A stretch of 33,881 nucleotides of DNA from assembly GCA_900539855.1 (NCBI GenBank), contig UQDO01000023.1, positions 1 to 33,881 of the forward strand, given 5' to 3'. Shown in pieces: positions 16,601 to 24,312 of this stretch. This DNA is from an uncultured Oscillospiraceae bacterium (GTDB taxonomy: Bacteria; Bacillota; Clostridia; Oscillospirales; Acutalibacteraceae). Both the position numbers and the translations under genes were made by a program. Within the stretch, counting starts at the first letter, position 1. Every line of letters starts with the position of its first letter. A model generated the notes under the pieces. It saw only the letters and a program-made list of their open reading frames with translations. It ran no database searches and was not told the DNA's origin.

Positions 16601-17713
16601 CTCGTTCACGCCATTGCCGGAGATATTCAGCCGGATACCGCTGATCTTGCCGTCCTCGGACTCCTTGACGATCTTCACATTTCCGGGAATTTCCTCATTC
16701 ACAGCGGTAAATTTGACAACGCCGTTATTGGCGGCGCTGACAGTGACTGTCCACTCGGTCTGCCCGTAGGCACGGTAGTTTGCCGGGAATACCGTTTCCT
16801 TTACCGTGTACTGCCCATAGGGGATGCGCTCGATGCTGGAGCCGTGACCGCCGGCGTCGGTCGGGCCGATCAGATACTGTGTGCCGTCTTTCTGTGATGT
16901 TGCAACGAAGTAGGCTCCGGCAAGGCCTTTGCCGTTGGTATCGTTTTTCTGCACTTCAATGGACCCGTAGGCCTCTACAAATTCCGGTACGACGACCTGC
17001 ACGACCGCCTCGGGGTAATCGCCCTTGCTCATACCGACGATGGTAGAAAATTCAGGGCCTCGGTCATTGCCGACATGGGTGACGAAGTGTTTGCCGTTAT
17101 AATAGCCTGCATAGATTGCCACATGGGCAATGCTGCCCGTCGGGATATGCTTGAAGACGATCAACGACCCGATGGGGATTTCCTCGGAAGGATTGAAGTT
17201 ACTTCCGTCCGAGCTTTGCGTAAAGCTGATGCGTCTGGCCTTGCCGCTGTCTACCCAGCCGTTCGCCGCAGTGTTATAGGCGGTTGCCGATCTCGGGTTG
17301 GATGGGCAAGGCACAGTGGCGGTATTGATATGCGCCACATTCGGCATATAGTTGTAATAAACATAGCTGACATAGGAGGCACAGCAGAGTCCGTGTGAAC
17401 GGAATCTGGCAATATCCGGTACGCCGCCGGAATTGGTTTCAAAGCCGGACGGGCCTGTGCCGTAGCCGATACCCGAACGAATTGAGGCGGACACCGAGCT
17501 GCCGGTCTTTATAAAGATCGTGCCATCGTCCTTTTGGGCCTGAACATTGTAGCCGGTATAGGCGAGGGCATCCAGATAGACATTATCCAGCATATTCGCC
17601 GGGATTCCCGAAGCGGGCGCCGCAAAGGCACTGATGGGCAAAGCGGCCACCAGCATTACGGCGGTCAAAAGCATGGACAGCCATTTTTTGAAGCTAAGCT
17701 TTTTCTTTGTCAT
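13649..17713 (-). CDS. Sortase-anchored surface adhesin with NlpC/P60-like peptidase and about ten SpaA/Cna-B repeats
   Basis: The 1354-residue protein has a signal peptide (residues 1-32, cut near AFA-AP). An NlpC/P60-like domain covers about 40-245, with a Cys pair at 110-111 (HGLCCASYV) and His in AHVAIYAGYYNGKHFVTHVG (197, 209, 213). By reading, about ten tandem SpaA/Cna-B-like domains of 85-130 residues follow, each ending in a GxYTVxE-like strand (e.g. IPYGQYTVKE, VPVGTYTLSE). The end is a Pro-rich spacer, the sortase motif SPKTG, a hydrophobic helix and RKKRKAL. Cna-B domains usually form internal isopeptide bonds, giving a stiff stalk. It probably mediates donor-recipient contact, and the peptidase may trim peptidoglycan locally. 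Hairpin F precedes it and terminator E follows. Confidence 0.88.
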   Translation of the reverse strand: MTKKKLSFKKWLSMLLTAVMLVAALPISAFAAPASGIPANMLDNVYLDALAYTGYNVQAQKDDGTIFIKTGSSVSASIRSGIGYGTGPSGFETNSGGVPDIARFRSHGLCCASYVSYVYYNYMPNVAHINTATVPCPSNPRSATAYNTAANGWVDSGKARRISFTQSSDGSNFNPSEEIPIGSLIVFKHIPTGSIAHVAIYAGYYNGKHFVTHVGNDRGPEFSTIVGMSKGDYPEAVVQVVVPEFVEAYGSIEVQKNDTNGKGLAGAYFVATSQKDGTQYLIGPTDAGGHGSSIERIPYGQYTVKETVFPANYRAYGQTEWTVTVSAANNGVVKFTAVNEEIPGNVKIVKESEDGKISGIRLNISGNGVNEDVVTGSDGGITVKNLKPGTYTVSEYEYEGYVPQPPQAVTVVSGGTSIVTFSNLLQRGNLVVTKTSEDGLVEGHEFRLYGTSTTGQQVDMYAVSDSSGKATFKDVPVGTYTLSEENTAARYVIPEDQTVTVTWKETAEAAVDNTLKKWRADIYKLDAEHADCNDQSAMPKLMAADDYEYKSAEDLGYPYGYTRGDATLEGAVYGVYQNGELVKTYTTDKDGYILTDYFPCGDGWTIREITPSEGYLLDDTIYPVGAYPEKYSVEYNTLTMDLYETPIKSNIVLVKHSDNGDTQIETPEAGAQFKIWLKSSGSYDAADETERDLITIDAHGFGVSRDLPYGTYIVEQISGKEGAELLPAFEVYIKTHADIYSYIINNAPITALIDVVKKDATTGKVIPAAGIGFKLRDLQSGDFITQRINYPTPMDIDVFYTDNTGRLRLPEPLSYGEYELIEQTVGGAEGYVLDSTPVKFKVDGSAEVVVVEKYNQPQMGTITILKRGEVFSTVTEQDGIYTPHYEMQGLTGAVFGVYAVEDTYTLDGTKRYSAGEKVATLTTAADGTATSEPLFLGKFELREEKAPYGMVLLKEPVQTELTYAGEQVKITTVSETAVNERQKVVISLLKKLESDDTYGVGLGEEYKNIRFGLYAAETLTAADGTEIPQDGLLEIVGIDENGLAVFTVDVPAGAKLYVKEVATDAHYLLSDAVYPVAFDYEDASVAVIQLVINNGEVIENTIIRGSIHGLKVDEDHTPVSGAVFGLFKANETEFTEENALATATSGEDGVFVFENIPYGDWIVRELSCPAHLVLSEEAYKVTVSEMDQIIEITVVNKFLTGKVQVRKVSSKDHDKLLSSAEFVLYLDVNGNKAYDPDIDTLYGELSEADTGVYEIGGLKHGGYLLLETKAPDGFTKDDRYFYFRIQKDGETVIVENEIGVGFTNEPIPTPTPEYPDSPKTGDDSKLWLWILLASGSLTVLITVSIVSRKKRKAL

Positions 17714-17739
17714 GATGGTTCTTTCCTTTCTTGAAAGAG

Positions 17740-17773
17740 AAAAGACTCCATCGCATAGGCAATGAAGTCTTTT
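17740..17773 (-). terminator. Leader hairpin F before the adhesin gene
   Basis: On the minus strand AAAAGACTTCAT pairs with ATGGAGTCTTTT (one G-T pair) around TGCCTATGCG, followed by CTCTTTC and the adhesin RBS AGAAAGG. The 3' arm contains CGATGG, shared with D and H. It lies 18 bases after the lipoprotein stop. Confidence 0.6.
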
Positions 17774-17791
17774 GGCTTTGATTATTCTGTT

Positions 17792-18601
17792 TTATCCGTA
17801 GTTGTCTTTGGTGAGCGCCACATCGCAGTACCACATTCCGCTTTCGTAGGTGATGCCGACACCGATATACCGATATTCGCCGCTTCCTATGTAAGACCAG
17901 TGATCGGGGCTGTTTCGTATCAGGCGAGCCAAAGAGCTTGCTACATAATCGACAGTGCCCGCATATCCGGCCTTGGCGATCGCTTCGCCCGCGCAGGCGG
18001 TATAATATGGCTCTCCATCCATTCCGTATGCAGAAGGATCCACATACAACCCGTAGGACAGTGCCGTTGCCGCCGCCCGTTCATCCATGGTGTTGTGTGA
18101 GAAGTCCGAGATAATCTGGCGGCTGCGGTATTCGGCATATCCTGTGAGACCGGACAGCCGGGTGACGGCAGCAGTGCCTTGCGCCGTGCGGTAGTCGTTC
18201 AGATACTGTGCGACCAGCTCTGCGATTGCTCCGGCATCGGAAGCCGAAGCATTGGGCACGGTCGGTGTCGTTTCCGTCGGCTCTGTTGGCGATGTGTTTT
18301 CTGCCGGAGCCGTCTTTTCAGTAGGCTCAGTCGGTCCGCCGGAAGGTGTGTTTTGTTTCGGCTCCTTTACGGAACTGTCGGAAGTACCGCTTTCCGCCTT
18401 GGATACAGCGGTTTCTTCCGGCACTTCGGTAGTTTTGGCAGGCTCGGAAGAGGGCACCGTGCTTTGTTCCGTTTTTTCCTCAGTGGGAGATGTGATATGA
18501 GTATCCTCCGAAGGTACAGAGGATGTTTCCGGCAAAGCCTCTTTGCCGCAGCCTGCAAGAGTCAGCAGCAAAGCGAGCAAGACGAAGATGATTTTACGCA
18601 T
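17792..18601 (-). CDS. CAP/SCP-domain lipoprotein
   Basis: The 269-residue product is a lipoprotein: signal MRKIIFVLLALLLTLAGC with the lipobox LAGC and lipidated Cys at 18. A long Thr/Ser/Pro/Glu-rich linker (about 20-125) spans the wall. The C-terminal CAP domain keeps FSHNT, GEAIAKAGY and a SPDHWSYIGSGEYRYIGVGI block, like the family's SPGHR..L...IGVG. Bacterial CAP proteins are secreted and of mostly unknown activity. Anchored on the membrane outside and encoded directly before the adhesin, it may help the mating contact. The start at 18601 follows AAGGAGGGG by 9 bases. Confidence 0.82.
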   Translation of the reverse strand: MRKIIFVLLALLLTLAGCGKEALPETSSVPSEDTHITSPTEEKTEQSTVPSSEPAKTTEVPEETAVSKAESGTSDSSVKEPKQNTPSGGPTEPTEKTAPAENTSPTEPTETTPTVPNASASDAGAIAELVAQYLNDYRTAQGTAAVTRLSGLTGYAEYRSRQIISDFSHNTMDERAAATALSYGLYVDPSAYGMDGEPYYTACAGEAIAKAGYAGTVDYVASSLARLIRNSPDHWSYIGSGEYRYIGVGITYESGMWYCDVALTKDNYG

Positions 18602-18675
18602 AAAAAGCCCCTCCTTGTTCGGAAATTTCCGCCTTGCTCTTTTTATACGACCTGCGCTCACCGTTTTTCAACAGA

Positions 18676-19872
18676 CTACAGATGCTGCTTGATAATACGG
18701 GTGATGATTCCGACCGCCACGCCACGGTCTTCATCAATGTGCGTCACGGCAAAAGAAACATCGTCTTTCTTGCCGGGCGTGCGCCGGTCGAGGCAGGTGT
18801 GAGCAATGGCGTTGGCTCCGTTATTCAGTCGGACATACACCACGCCCTTATGCACATCTGTCACCTTGCCGGCATACTTGCTTTGCACCCGACACTGCTT
18901 CAGATAGGTGCGGTTGGTGTTCTCGGATACACTTTTTACATCGGCACGGATGGAAAGCTCCTCCAAGCTATCACGGTTGACCTCCAGAATACGGACGAGG
19001 ATCTGATCCCCGACAGAAAAACGGTCGTTGGCATCCCCGATCCAATCCCAGGACAGGTCCCGTGCCATGATCGAGCACTCCACGCCGAAGGCTTCGATGC
19101 GTACTGCCTTTTCCGCCACGGCAATCACACGGGCCTGCACGGTGCGTCCCTCATAGATGCGGTATGCGCCGGAGGTATCCTGATTCATGTAAAAGACCTG
19201 CCGCTTTTTGAGCATCGCTTCCTTGCGGCTTGCCACAACGGTGCGTGTCTTCTGATCCACGCCCTTTACAATGAAGTCGATCTCGCAGCCCAACATATTG
19301 CTGAGCAGCTTGTTCTGGCGGCGGATCATTTCGGTATACTCTGTGCCTTTGAGGTTCTTTTCCAGCTTCACAAGCATTTCCTTTAGCGGGATGACTACAC
19401 GAAAGCCCTTGTAATCTACAACGGCGAGCGTTTTCCCGGCTTCCGTTTCTTCCACGCCGCCGAGCATTCCGGTCAGGATGCGGTGCGAGCGGTTGGAAGT
19501 CAGGATCTCGTGCCATGCGGCGTCCATCTCATGTGTCTCGGTCGTAACTTCACCGCCGACTTCCAGCGTCAGAATAGGATCTGCCTTCGGCTTATTCTGC
19601 CGATCCGCTGCGGCGGTTTCTTTTTTCTTTGCGGCGGTCTCCTTGGGGGCAGCCGGTTGAGGCTCGGGTAAAGCTTCCTCATCCACGGCATCCGTTTTCT
19701 TTTTGCGGGTGCGTTTGGGCTTCGGTGGCTCTTCAGCTGCCGGCTCGATCGGCTCGGCAGATACTTCGGCGGCAGGTTCGACGGGAACGGGCTCAATATC
19801 GGTCACCTCCGCAGCGCTTTCGGTCGTTTCCACCGCAGCGGCAACTTCCGGCTCTTCTTTTTTCTTAGGCAT
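18676..19872 (-). CDS. S1/OB-domain RNA-binding protein with low-complexity N-terminus
   Basis: The 398-residue product has an Ala/Pro/Glu-rich, Lys-patched disordered N-terminus (about 1-115, including PKPKRTRKKK). Up to three S1/OB-like modules follow: residues about 120-200 (LAVVDYKGFRVVIPLKEML), 250-325 (GRTVQARVIAVAEKAVRIEA, VGDQILVRILEVNRD) and 335-398 (YAGKVTDVHKGVVYVRLNNG). S1 domains bind RNA or ssDNA. Such proteins recur in Clostridia ICEs next to virD4 and their role is unknown. RNA regulation of the element is one possibility given the many leader hairpins here; binding transfer-strand DNA is another. The ATG at 19872 follows AAAGGAGG closely, 15 bases after the virD4 stop. Confidence 0.75.
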   Translation of the reverse strand: MPKKKEEPEVAAAVETTESAAEVTDIEPVPVEPAAEVSAEPIEPAAEEPPKPKRTRKKKTDAVDEEALPEPQPAAPKETAAKKKETAAADRQNKPKADPILTLEVGGEVTTETHEMDAAWHEILTSNRSHRILTGMLGGVEETEAGKTLAVVDYKGFRVVIPLKEMLVKLEKNLKGTEYTEMIRRQNKLLSNMLGCEIDFIVKGVDQKTRTVVASRKEAMLKKRQVFYMNQDTSGAYRIYEGRTVQARVIAVAEKAVRIEAFGVECSIMARDLSWDWIGDANDRFSVGDQILVRILEVNRDSLEELSIRADVKSVSENTNRTYLKQCRVQSKYAGKVTDVHKGVVYVRLNNGANAIAHTCLDRRTPGKKDDVSFAVTHIDEDRGVAVGIITRIIKQHL

Positions 19873-19886
19873 AGGTTGTTCCTCCT

Positions 19887-21770
19887 TTAGTTTTTGGACA
19901 TGATACTGTCTTTGTCGGTCGGCACCACATTGGATGCCGGCGTTTTTTTCTTTCTGCCCGGTTTTTTGATCGGCGCAGGCGATACTTCTTCCACCTCCTT
20001 CGGTTGCTGTTTTTGCCACTCAGGTATATGTGCAGAAGCCTTGCAGGAGATCATCTTTTTGCTTTCCGGGTGCTCTGTGTAATCGCATTTGTCTACCTGC
20101 AATAGCTTGCGGCCTCGAATAATGATGAGCGCCTTGCTGATCGGCAGCCGCAAGACCTCATCCATCGTCAGCAGCTTTCGCTTGCCGACGCCGCTGGTCT
20201 CTCTGTATTCCGGTGTGTAGTTGGAAATCCGCCAAGTGCCGAGCTGCTTTGCCTTGCTCTGCACATGCACGGAAACCTCGCCGGAGCGGTCGCTGATGTA
20301 CTTTGCCGTCAGCTCATCCACGCAGCCGAGAAAAAGCTGCACATCACTGTTGCCGAGGATCTCCTGCCATTGGTTCAGCGGGTATCGGTTCTGAAGTCCG
20401 GCAAGGTTCTGGAACACGCAGCTCATGCTGATGTTTCGGGAGCGTATCACGCTGATTTTTCGGCTGAGGTCTGGAATAACGCCGCAGGCCGTCAATTCTT
20501 CACCGAGCACATGAACGGGGATAGGCAGCTTGCCGCCCTCGCAGTTTTTGTCTGCATAGCGCACCAGCTTGATAAAAACAAAGGACAGAAACAACGATGA
20601 TAAAAAGTCGAAGGTACTGTCCTGGTCGCTGGTAATACAGAAATAAGCGCAGGGCTGCTGTCCCGGCAGCTCCATATCGATCTCGTCAAAGGCAGTCATA
20701 TTGCAGATGGATTTGTTCTGGAACACCTGCAGTCTTGAGCCAAGGCCGATAATCACGCCGCTGCGCACGGTGTCGGACGCCTGCTGAAAAATGGCGTAAG
20801 GGGCTTTCGCCGGATGTGAGGACGGCAGCATATTGAACAGGCTGTTCAGCTCTTTTTCGTCACAGTGGGTCAGCAGCCGATAGACCTGCCCGATATTCTT
20901 CCGCTCGGGCAGATACCCTTGTTCCACATAAAGGACCAACGCTTTGAGCAGATTCATTTCGGCGCTGTCCCAGAAGTGGTCGCCCCGTTCCGAGCCGGTG
21001 TTTTTAATAATGACATCGCAAAAGCGCTGTGCCATCAGTTCATCGCCCTCGATCTCCGCAAGGCAATTCCACGAGTCTGAATTTTCAGGGCACACCAGAT
21101 TGAACACCTTAACGGTATGCGTCTTGCGCAGCAGCTCGCTGGTCTTTTCGTACAGCTCGGATTTCGGGTCGCAAATGATCAGCGATTCCATTTTTCCGTC
21201 CTTGTTCGGAACGGTCGCCTGCAAAATGCGGTTGATACAGTAAGCCCTCGTTTTCATGCTGCCGCTGGCACCGTACACCGCCACATTTTTGTTGAGCATA
21301 CTTTCCTCCGGCATACACACATACCGCCCGTTCAGCAGCCCGAAGATCGTGCCGTTATGGTTTTTAAGGCTCGTCCGTAAGTCAAATATCTCCTCGGCTT
21401 CCTTTTCGCTCATAAAGCCGGATGTGCCGTAGGTGCCCTTCTTGGAATAGATGAAGTTACGGTCCTTGTCGTATTCGCCGGTTTCACTGTAGCCCATACG
21501 CATGACCATAACGATGAGCAGCACCAGCGCTCCCACGCAAATGAGAATGCCGACTATGCCGTATGGCATAGTAAAAATGGCACGCAGGCACTCGCTGACA
21601 GCAAAGGACGGCACGGTGGGTGAAGTTCCGTTGCCGGGCGTTCCGCCGGCAGCCTCCCACTCATGATAATTGCGCATAAACTGGGCAATATATCCGCCGC
21701 CGTAGAGCAGTCCCAGCAGAAGCGGCGGAAGCGCCAGCAATATGCCAAACAGTCTTTTCTTCTTACTCAA
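19887..21770 (-). CDS. virD4: VirD4/TraG-type coupling ATPase
   Basis: The 627-residue product has two N-terminal membrane helices (about 8-30 and 60-85), a Walker A motif GASGSMKT near residue 165, and IICDPKSELYEKT shortly after, typical of VirD4/TraG coupling proteins. The downstream box VLGEELTACGVIPD, followed by ISVIRSRNISMSCVFQN, corresponds to the family's DEFANIG.IPDF...IRSR. Here the usual Asp-Glu pair reads Glu-Glu. It recruits the relaxase-DNA complex and pumps it into the T4SS channel. The likely start is TTG at 21770, 5 bases after AAAGGAG and overlapping the upstream gene's last codons by 8 bases; an ATG at 21800 lacks an RBS. The Lys-rich C-terminus is poorly conserved. Confidence 0.9.
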   Translation of the reverse strand: MSKKKRLFGILLALPPLLLGLLYGGGYIAQFMRNYHEWEAAGGTPGNGTSPTVPSFAVSECLRAIFTMPYGIVGILICVGALVLLIVMVMRMGYSETGEYDKDRNFIYSKKGTYGTSGFMSEKEAEEIFDLRTSLKNHNGTIFGLLNGRYVCMPEESMLNKNVAVYGASGSMKTRAYCINRILQATVPNKDGKMESLIICDPKSELYEKTSELLRKTHTVKVFNLVCPENSDSWNCLAEIEGDELMAQRFCDVIIKNTGSERGDHFWDSAEMNLLKALVLYVEQGYLPERKNIGQVYRLLTHCDEKELNSLFNMLPSSHPAKAPYAIFQQASDTVRSGVIIGLGSRLQVFQNKSICNMTAFDEIDMELPGQQPCAYFCITSDQDSTFDFLSSLFLSFVFIKLVRYADKNCEGGKLPIPVHVLGEELTACGVIPDLSRKISVIRSRNISMSCVFQNLAGLQNRYPLNQWQEILGNSDVQLFLGCVDELTAKYISDRSGEVSVHVQSKAKQLGTWRISNYTPEYRETSGVGKRKLLTMDEVLRLPISKALIIIRGRKLLQVDKCDYTEHPESKKMISCKASAHIPEWQKQQPKEVEEVSPAPIKKPGRKKKTPASNVVPTDKDSIMSKN

Positions 21771-22884
21771 AAAAGCTCCTTTCCCATTTCTCAAAGTCAA
21801 TGGTCTGAAATTTTACCCGGTCGCTGCAATAGCGCTCCAGCGCCTCCCGTTGGGAGTCAAAGCAGATCAGCGTGCCGCACTTGTTTTGCAGCTGCAACGC
21901 CGTGTCAAATCGCTTGATACGGGGCAGATCGCAAAAGAAAGAGAGCAGCACCGGCTCGCCGTCTCGGTCGGCGGCGTCGCATTCCAAGTTGCCTGCAAAA
22001 TCACATTCGTACAGGTCAGCATACAGAATATCCGTGAGCTGTTCTGTCAGCGCCCTGCTGCATAGCAGGCTCAACAGCCGTTCTCCCTTGCGGTCGTTTG
22101 TGAGAAAATAGAAATGCTCATAATTTCCGTCAAGGATAAAATACTGCCGTCCCTCGTTCTCTTTGAGAATGTCATAGGCTTGCTCCATACTGTCTGCCAG
22201 CAGAAGTCCCTGTACCGCTTCGGGCGGATACTGGTGCGGCAGGCGCTCCCGGCACAGCACCGTTTTCATCAGCGCCTTTGTCCTCATTTCGGATTTGTAC
22301 TCCCATTTCATCAGAGAATTGCCGAGGTCATAGACCACGAACACATCGGCCGGGGTGAGTAGCACGCCAACCGAACGGGCGCCGCGGATCTTAGCAAATA
22401 CCATTCCCATCTCCTTGATCTCCCGCGAGGTATAAAATGCCGGAGCCGTTATGGAGAGAGAATCGGTTTTCTCCCATTCGGGAGAAAAGACATCCGGCTT
22501 TTCGTCTCGAAAAATCAGCACACCGGCATTTTTCATTGTCAGTGTCGCTTCAGCCACACGGTGAAGGCGCAGGCGGCGTGTGATCTCGCTTTTCACCAGA
22601 TTGGTCTCAGCCGAGCCGGACAGCGAAAAGGAAAAGCGTTCGGGAACATCACGGCAAAGGGCTTTCTTGGCCGAGGCCGTCAGCCTGTATCCACGCACAC
22701 CGTCACGGTAATAAGTCCGCAGCAGCTTTTGCGATTTGAGAGCACGGACAACATTCAGCTTATAACTGTCGCCGCCCGGGAGTCGGCAGAGTTGATTGGC
22801 CGGAAGCTCGCCGGATATGGCAACAAGTTCAAGCAGCGTGTAGCCCACCGTCTGCTTATCCGGCAGACCGTTTGTGCAGCGCAT
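21763..22884 (-). CDS. Winged-helix protein, possibly replication-relaxation-like
   Basis: The 373-residue product starts MRCTNGLPDKQTVGYTLLEL. An N-terminal winged helix follows (LLELVAISGELPANQL to LLRTYYRDGVRGYRLT, about residues 14-75). The rest is alpha/beta (SLSITAPAFYTSREIKEMG, SVGVLLTPADVFVVYDLGNS). That layout recalls replication-relaxation proteins that assist relaxases in Gram-positive elements, but I cannot confirm it. The ATG at 22884 follows AAAGGAGG by 9 bases. Its stop overlaps the virD4 start, so the two products are probably made in step. The 146 bases before it hold a small GGCTTT/AAAGCC hairpin and no confident gene. Confidence 0.55.
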   Translation of the reverse strand: MRCTNGLPDKQTVGYTLLELVAISGELPANQLCRLPGGDSYKLNVVRALKSQKLLRTYYRDGVRGYRLTASAKKALCRDVPERFSFSLSGSAETNLVKSEITRRLRLHRVAEATLTMKNAGVLIFRDEKPDVFSPEWEKTDSLSITAPAFYTSREIKEMGMVFAKIRGARSVGVLLTPADVFVVYDLGNSLMKWEYKSEMRTKALMKTVLCRERLPHQYPPEAVQGLLLADSMEQAYDILKENEGRQYFILDGNYEHFYFLTNDRKGERLLSLLCSRALTEQLTDILYADLYECDFAGNLECDAADRDGEPVLLSFFCDLPRIKRFDTALQLQNKCGTLICFDSQREALERYCSDRVKFQTIDFEKWERSFFE

Positions 22885-23030
22885 AGCGCACCACCTCCTT
22901 TTGCTTTGAATATTACCGAGGTTGCTGATAACCCGGGTAGTTTTTCGGCTTTGGCACGGCTGAAAAAGCCTTGATTTACGGGCATTTTTGTCTTGCCGCA
23001 CCGTATCGTGAAATTTTCGCCCACCAACCG

Positions 23031-23693
23031 CTAAAAATCCGATATGGTTTTCAGGCTCTTTTCCCGTTCATTCAGCCACTTCGGGAAGTCCTCTTTTGCC
23101 ATTACGGAAATGCGGGTGCAATCTGCTTCACCGATCTCCGTTGTGTTATAGGCATCTACCAAAAGGCCGGTATCGTCTACCATAATGAAAGTAGACAACA
23201 CATCCAAAAGCTGTTTGAGCTCCAGGTTGTCGTAGTCCCGTACCCGGCGGTTATGGAATTTCTCACTGTAAATATGCGAAAAACACACAACGCACTGCCG
23301 GAACTTCGGCAGCTCATTGTTGTCCGAATACTGGCTCAGGGTGAAATACAACGGGTCGATCAGAAATTCCGTGCTTTGCCGCTGCTTTCGTTTAGGCAGC
23401 AGGCACGGCAGCGTGATCTCCAGCATATTCTCCTGCGCCTTAATGCGGATACCTTGCACCACACCGGCAGAGGCGAGATAGGTTTCCTTCCGTGTGGCCG
23501 TTGAGCCGTATAACAAATGCCGCATACGGCAGGCGATAAGTTCGCTGCGTAATGCGGCATCGGTAGTCAGCATAGCGTAATTGTCTGGATAGTTTTCTAT
23601 ATCCGTCTTTTCGATGGCACAAAGGGTGTTTGACAGCTTTTCTATGTCGCCCTTGATGCTTCCGATTCGTCTTGAAATACTTGTTCTATCCAA
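23031..23693 (-). CDS. DUF6100-like ICE protein
   Basis: The 220-residue product begins with a helical stretch (MDRTSISRRIGSIKGDIEKL). A mixed alpha/beta core follows, including YGSTATRKETYLASAGVVQG, TEFLIDPLYFTLSQY and QCVVCFSHIYSEKFHNRRVR, and then a helical end. From recall it matches an unnamed mobile-element family annotated as DUF6100; I cannot run a search. No catalytic residues stand out. It uses a TTG start at 23693 with AGGAGG 6 bases upstream, 10 bases after the DUF5697-like gene, so they form one unit. Confidence 0.55.
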   Translation of the reverse strand: MDRTSISRRIGSIKGDIEKLSNTLCAIEKTDIENYPDNYAMLTTDAALRSELIACRMRHLLYGSTATRKETYLASAGVVQGIRIKAQENMLEITLPCLLPKRKQRQSTEFLIDPLYFTLSQYSDNNELPKFRQCVVCFSHIYSEKFHNRRVRDYDNLELKQLLDVLSTFIMVDDTGLLVDAYNTTEIGEADCTRISVMAKEDFPKWLNEREKSLKTISDF

Positions 23694-23703
23694 TGCGGTC
23701 CTC

Positions 23704-24228
23704 CTATTCCTGCTTATAATACTGAACAGCGCCGGTGTTCATATCCACGGTGCAGTACGCCGTCACATCGGGGATGTTCAGCTTGCCGATCTGCTCGGCG
23801 CTTTCTACGATGACGATGCGTTTTTCTGCATCGTCCGGCTGCTTGGCAACGGCGTGCTCGATCAGGGCCTCGCCGCCTGTTTCTACATAGATGACCTCGT
23901 ACAGTTCGCCGTCGGCAATAAAAATCAGCTTTACCGGAAAGTCCGTGGAAGAGTGGTAGTCCACCCGGTCGATAAAATCCGTCAGCACCCAAAGCGCCGC
24001 CAGCATTTCCTTGTCGGCGTGGGCTTCGGTGCCATCGTGATATAAACCGGAATGTTCATCCCGAAAGATTCGTCCCTGCCTTAGAAAGAAGGACAGAAGA
24101 TTATCAATTTTTTCTTCCTTTCCCGGATAGAGCCGCAAAAGCTGATCGTGCCGCATATAGTGATAGGTCGTGATATTCCGCAGTATATCTGCAGCCTCTT
24201 TGCTGTATATCTCTGCTCGCGTTTTCAT
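23704..24228 (-). CDS. DUF5697-like ICE protein
   Basis: The 174-residue product begins MKTRAEIYSKEAADILRNIT. It has a winged-helix-like first half (MRHDQLLRLYPGKEEKIDNL, FFLRQGRIFRDEHSGLY) and an alpha/beta second half (LIFIADGELYEVIYV, RIVIVESAEQIGKLNI), as in proteins annotated DUF5697 in Firmicutes ICEs. A DNA-binding or regulatory role is plausible from the HTH-like part. GAAAGGAG precedes the ATG. A perfect 12-bp inverted repeat (24243-24292) lies directly upstream, between this gene and virB4. Confidence 0.65.
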   Translation of the reverse strand: MKTRAEIYSKEAADILRNITTYHYMRHDQLLRLYPGKEEKIDNLLSFFLRQGRIFRDEHSGLYHDGTEAHADKEMLAALWVLTDFIDRVDYHSSTDFPVKLIFIADGELYEVIYVETGGEALIEHAVAKQPDDAEKRIVIVESAEQIGKLNIPDVTAYCTVDMNTGAVQYYKQE

Positions 24229-24242
24229 TTTGGTCTCCTTTC

Positions 24243-24292
24243 TATACGCATTAAAAGCGTATTAAATCCGCAATGACACCTTAATGCGTATA
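24243..24292. repeat. 12-bp perfect inverted repeat between virB4 and the DUF5697-like gene
   Basis: TATACGCATTAA and TTAATGCGTATA are exact complements separated by 26 bases. The spacer holds a third related copy, GCGTATTAAA. The stretch is AT-rich and ends 14 bases before the RBS of the next gene. It could be an operator, an mRNA-processing hairpin or a relaxase/oriT-type site. Confidence 0.6.
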
Positions 24293-24312
24293 AATTCCGT
24301 ATTCGGTCGGTA

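Noticed and set aside
15062..16897. 611-residue open frame on the plus strand opposite the adhesin gene
   Set aside because: It is the antisense shadow of a repeat-rich, biased-codon gene; the adhesin frame has signal peptide, domains and sorting signal, while this frame shows no domain.
18230..18530. Short-period repeats resembling an array
   Set aside because: These encode the Thr/Pro/Glu-rich linker of the CAP lipoprotein; no regular spacer-repeat pattern, so not a CRISPR array.
22885..23030. Possible short peptide (GENFTIRCGKTKMPVNQ) between the DUF6100-like gene and the winged-helix gene
   Set aside because: It runs into the RBS and start of the next gene, begins at a non-ATG codon without a clear RBS, and may only reflect a small hairpin region.
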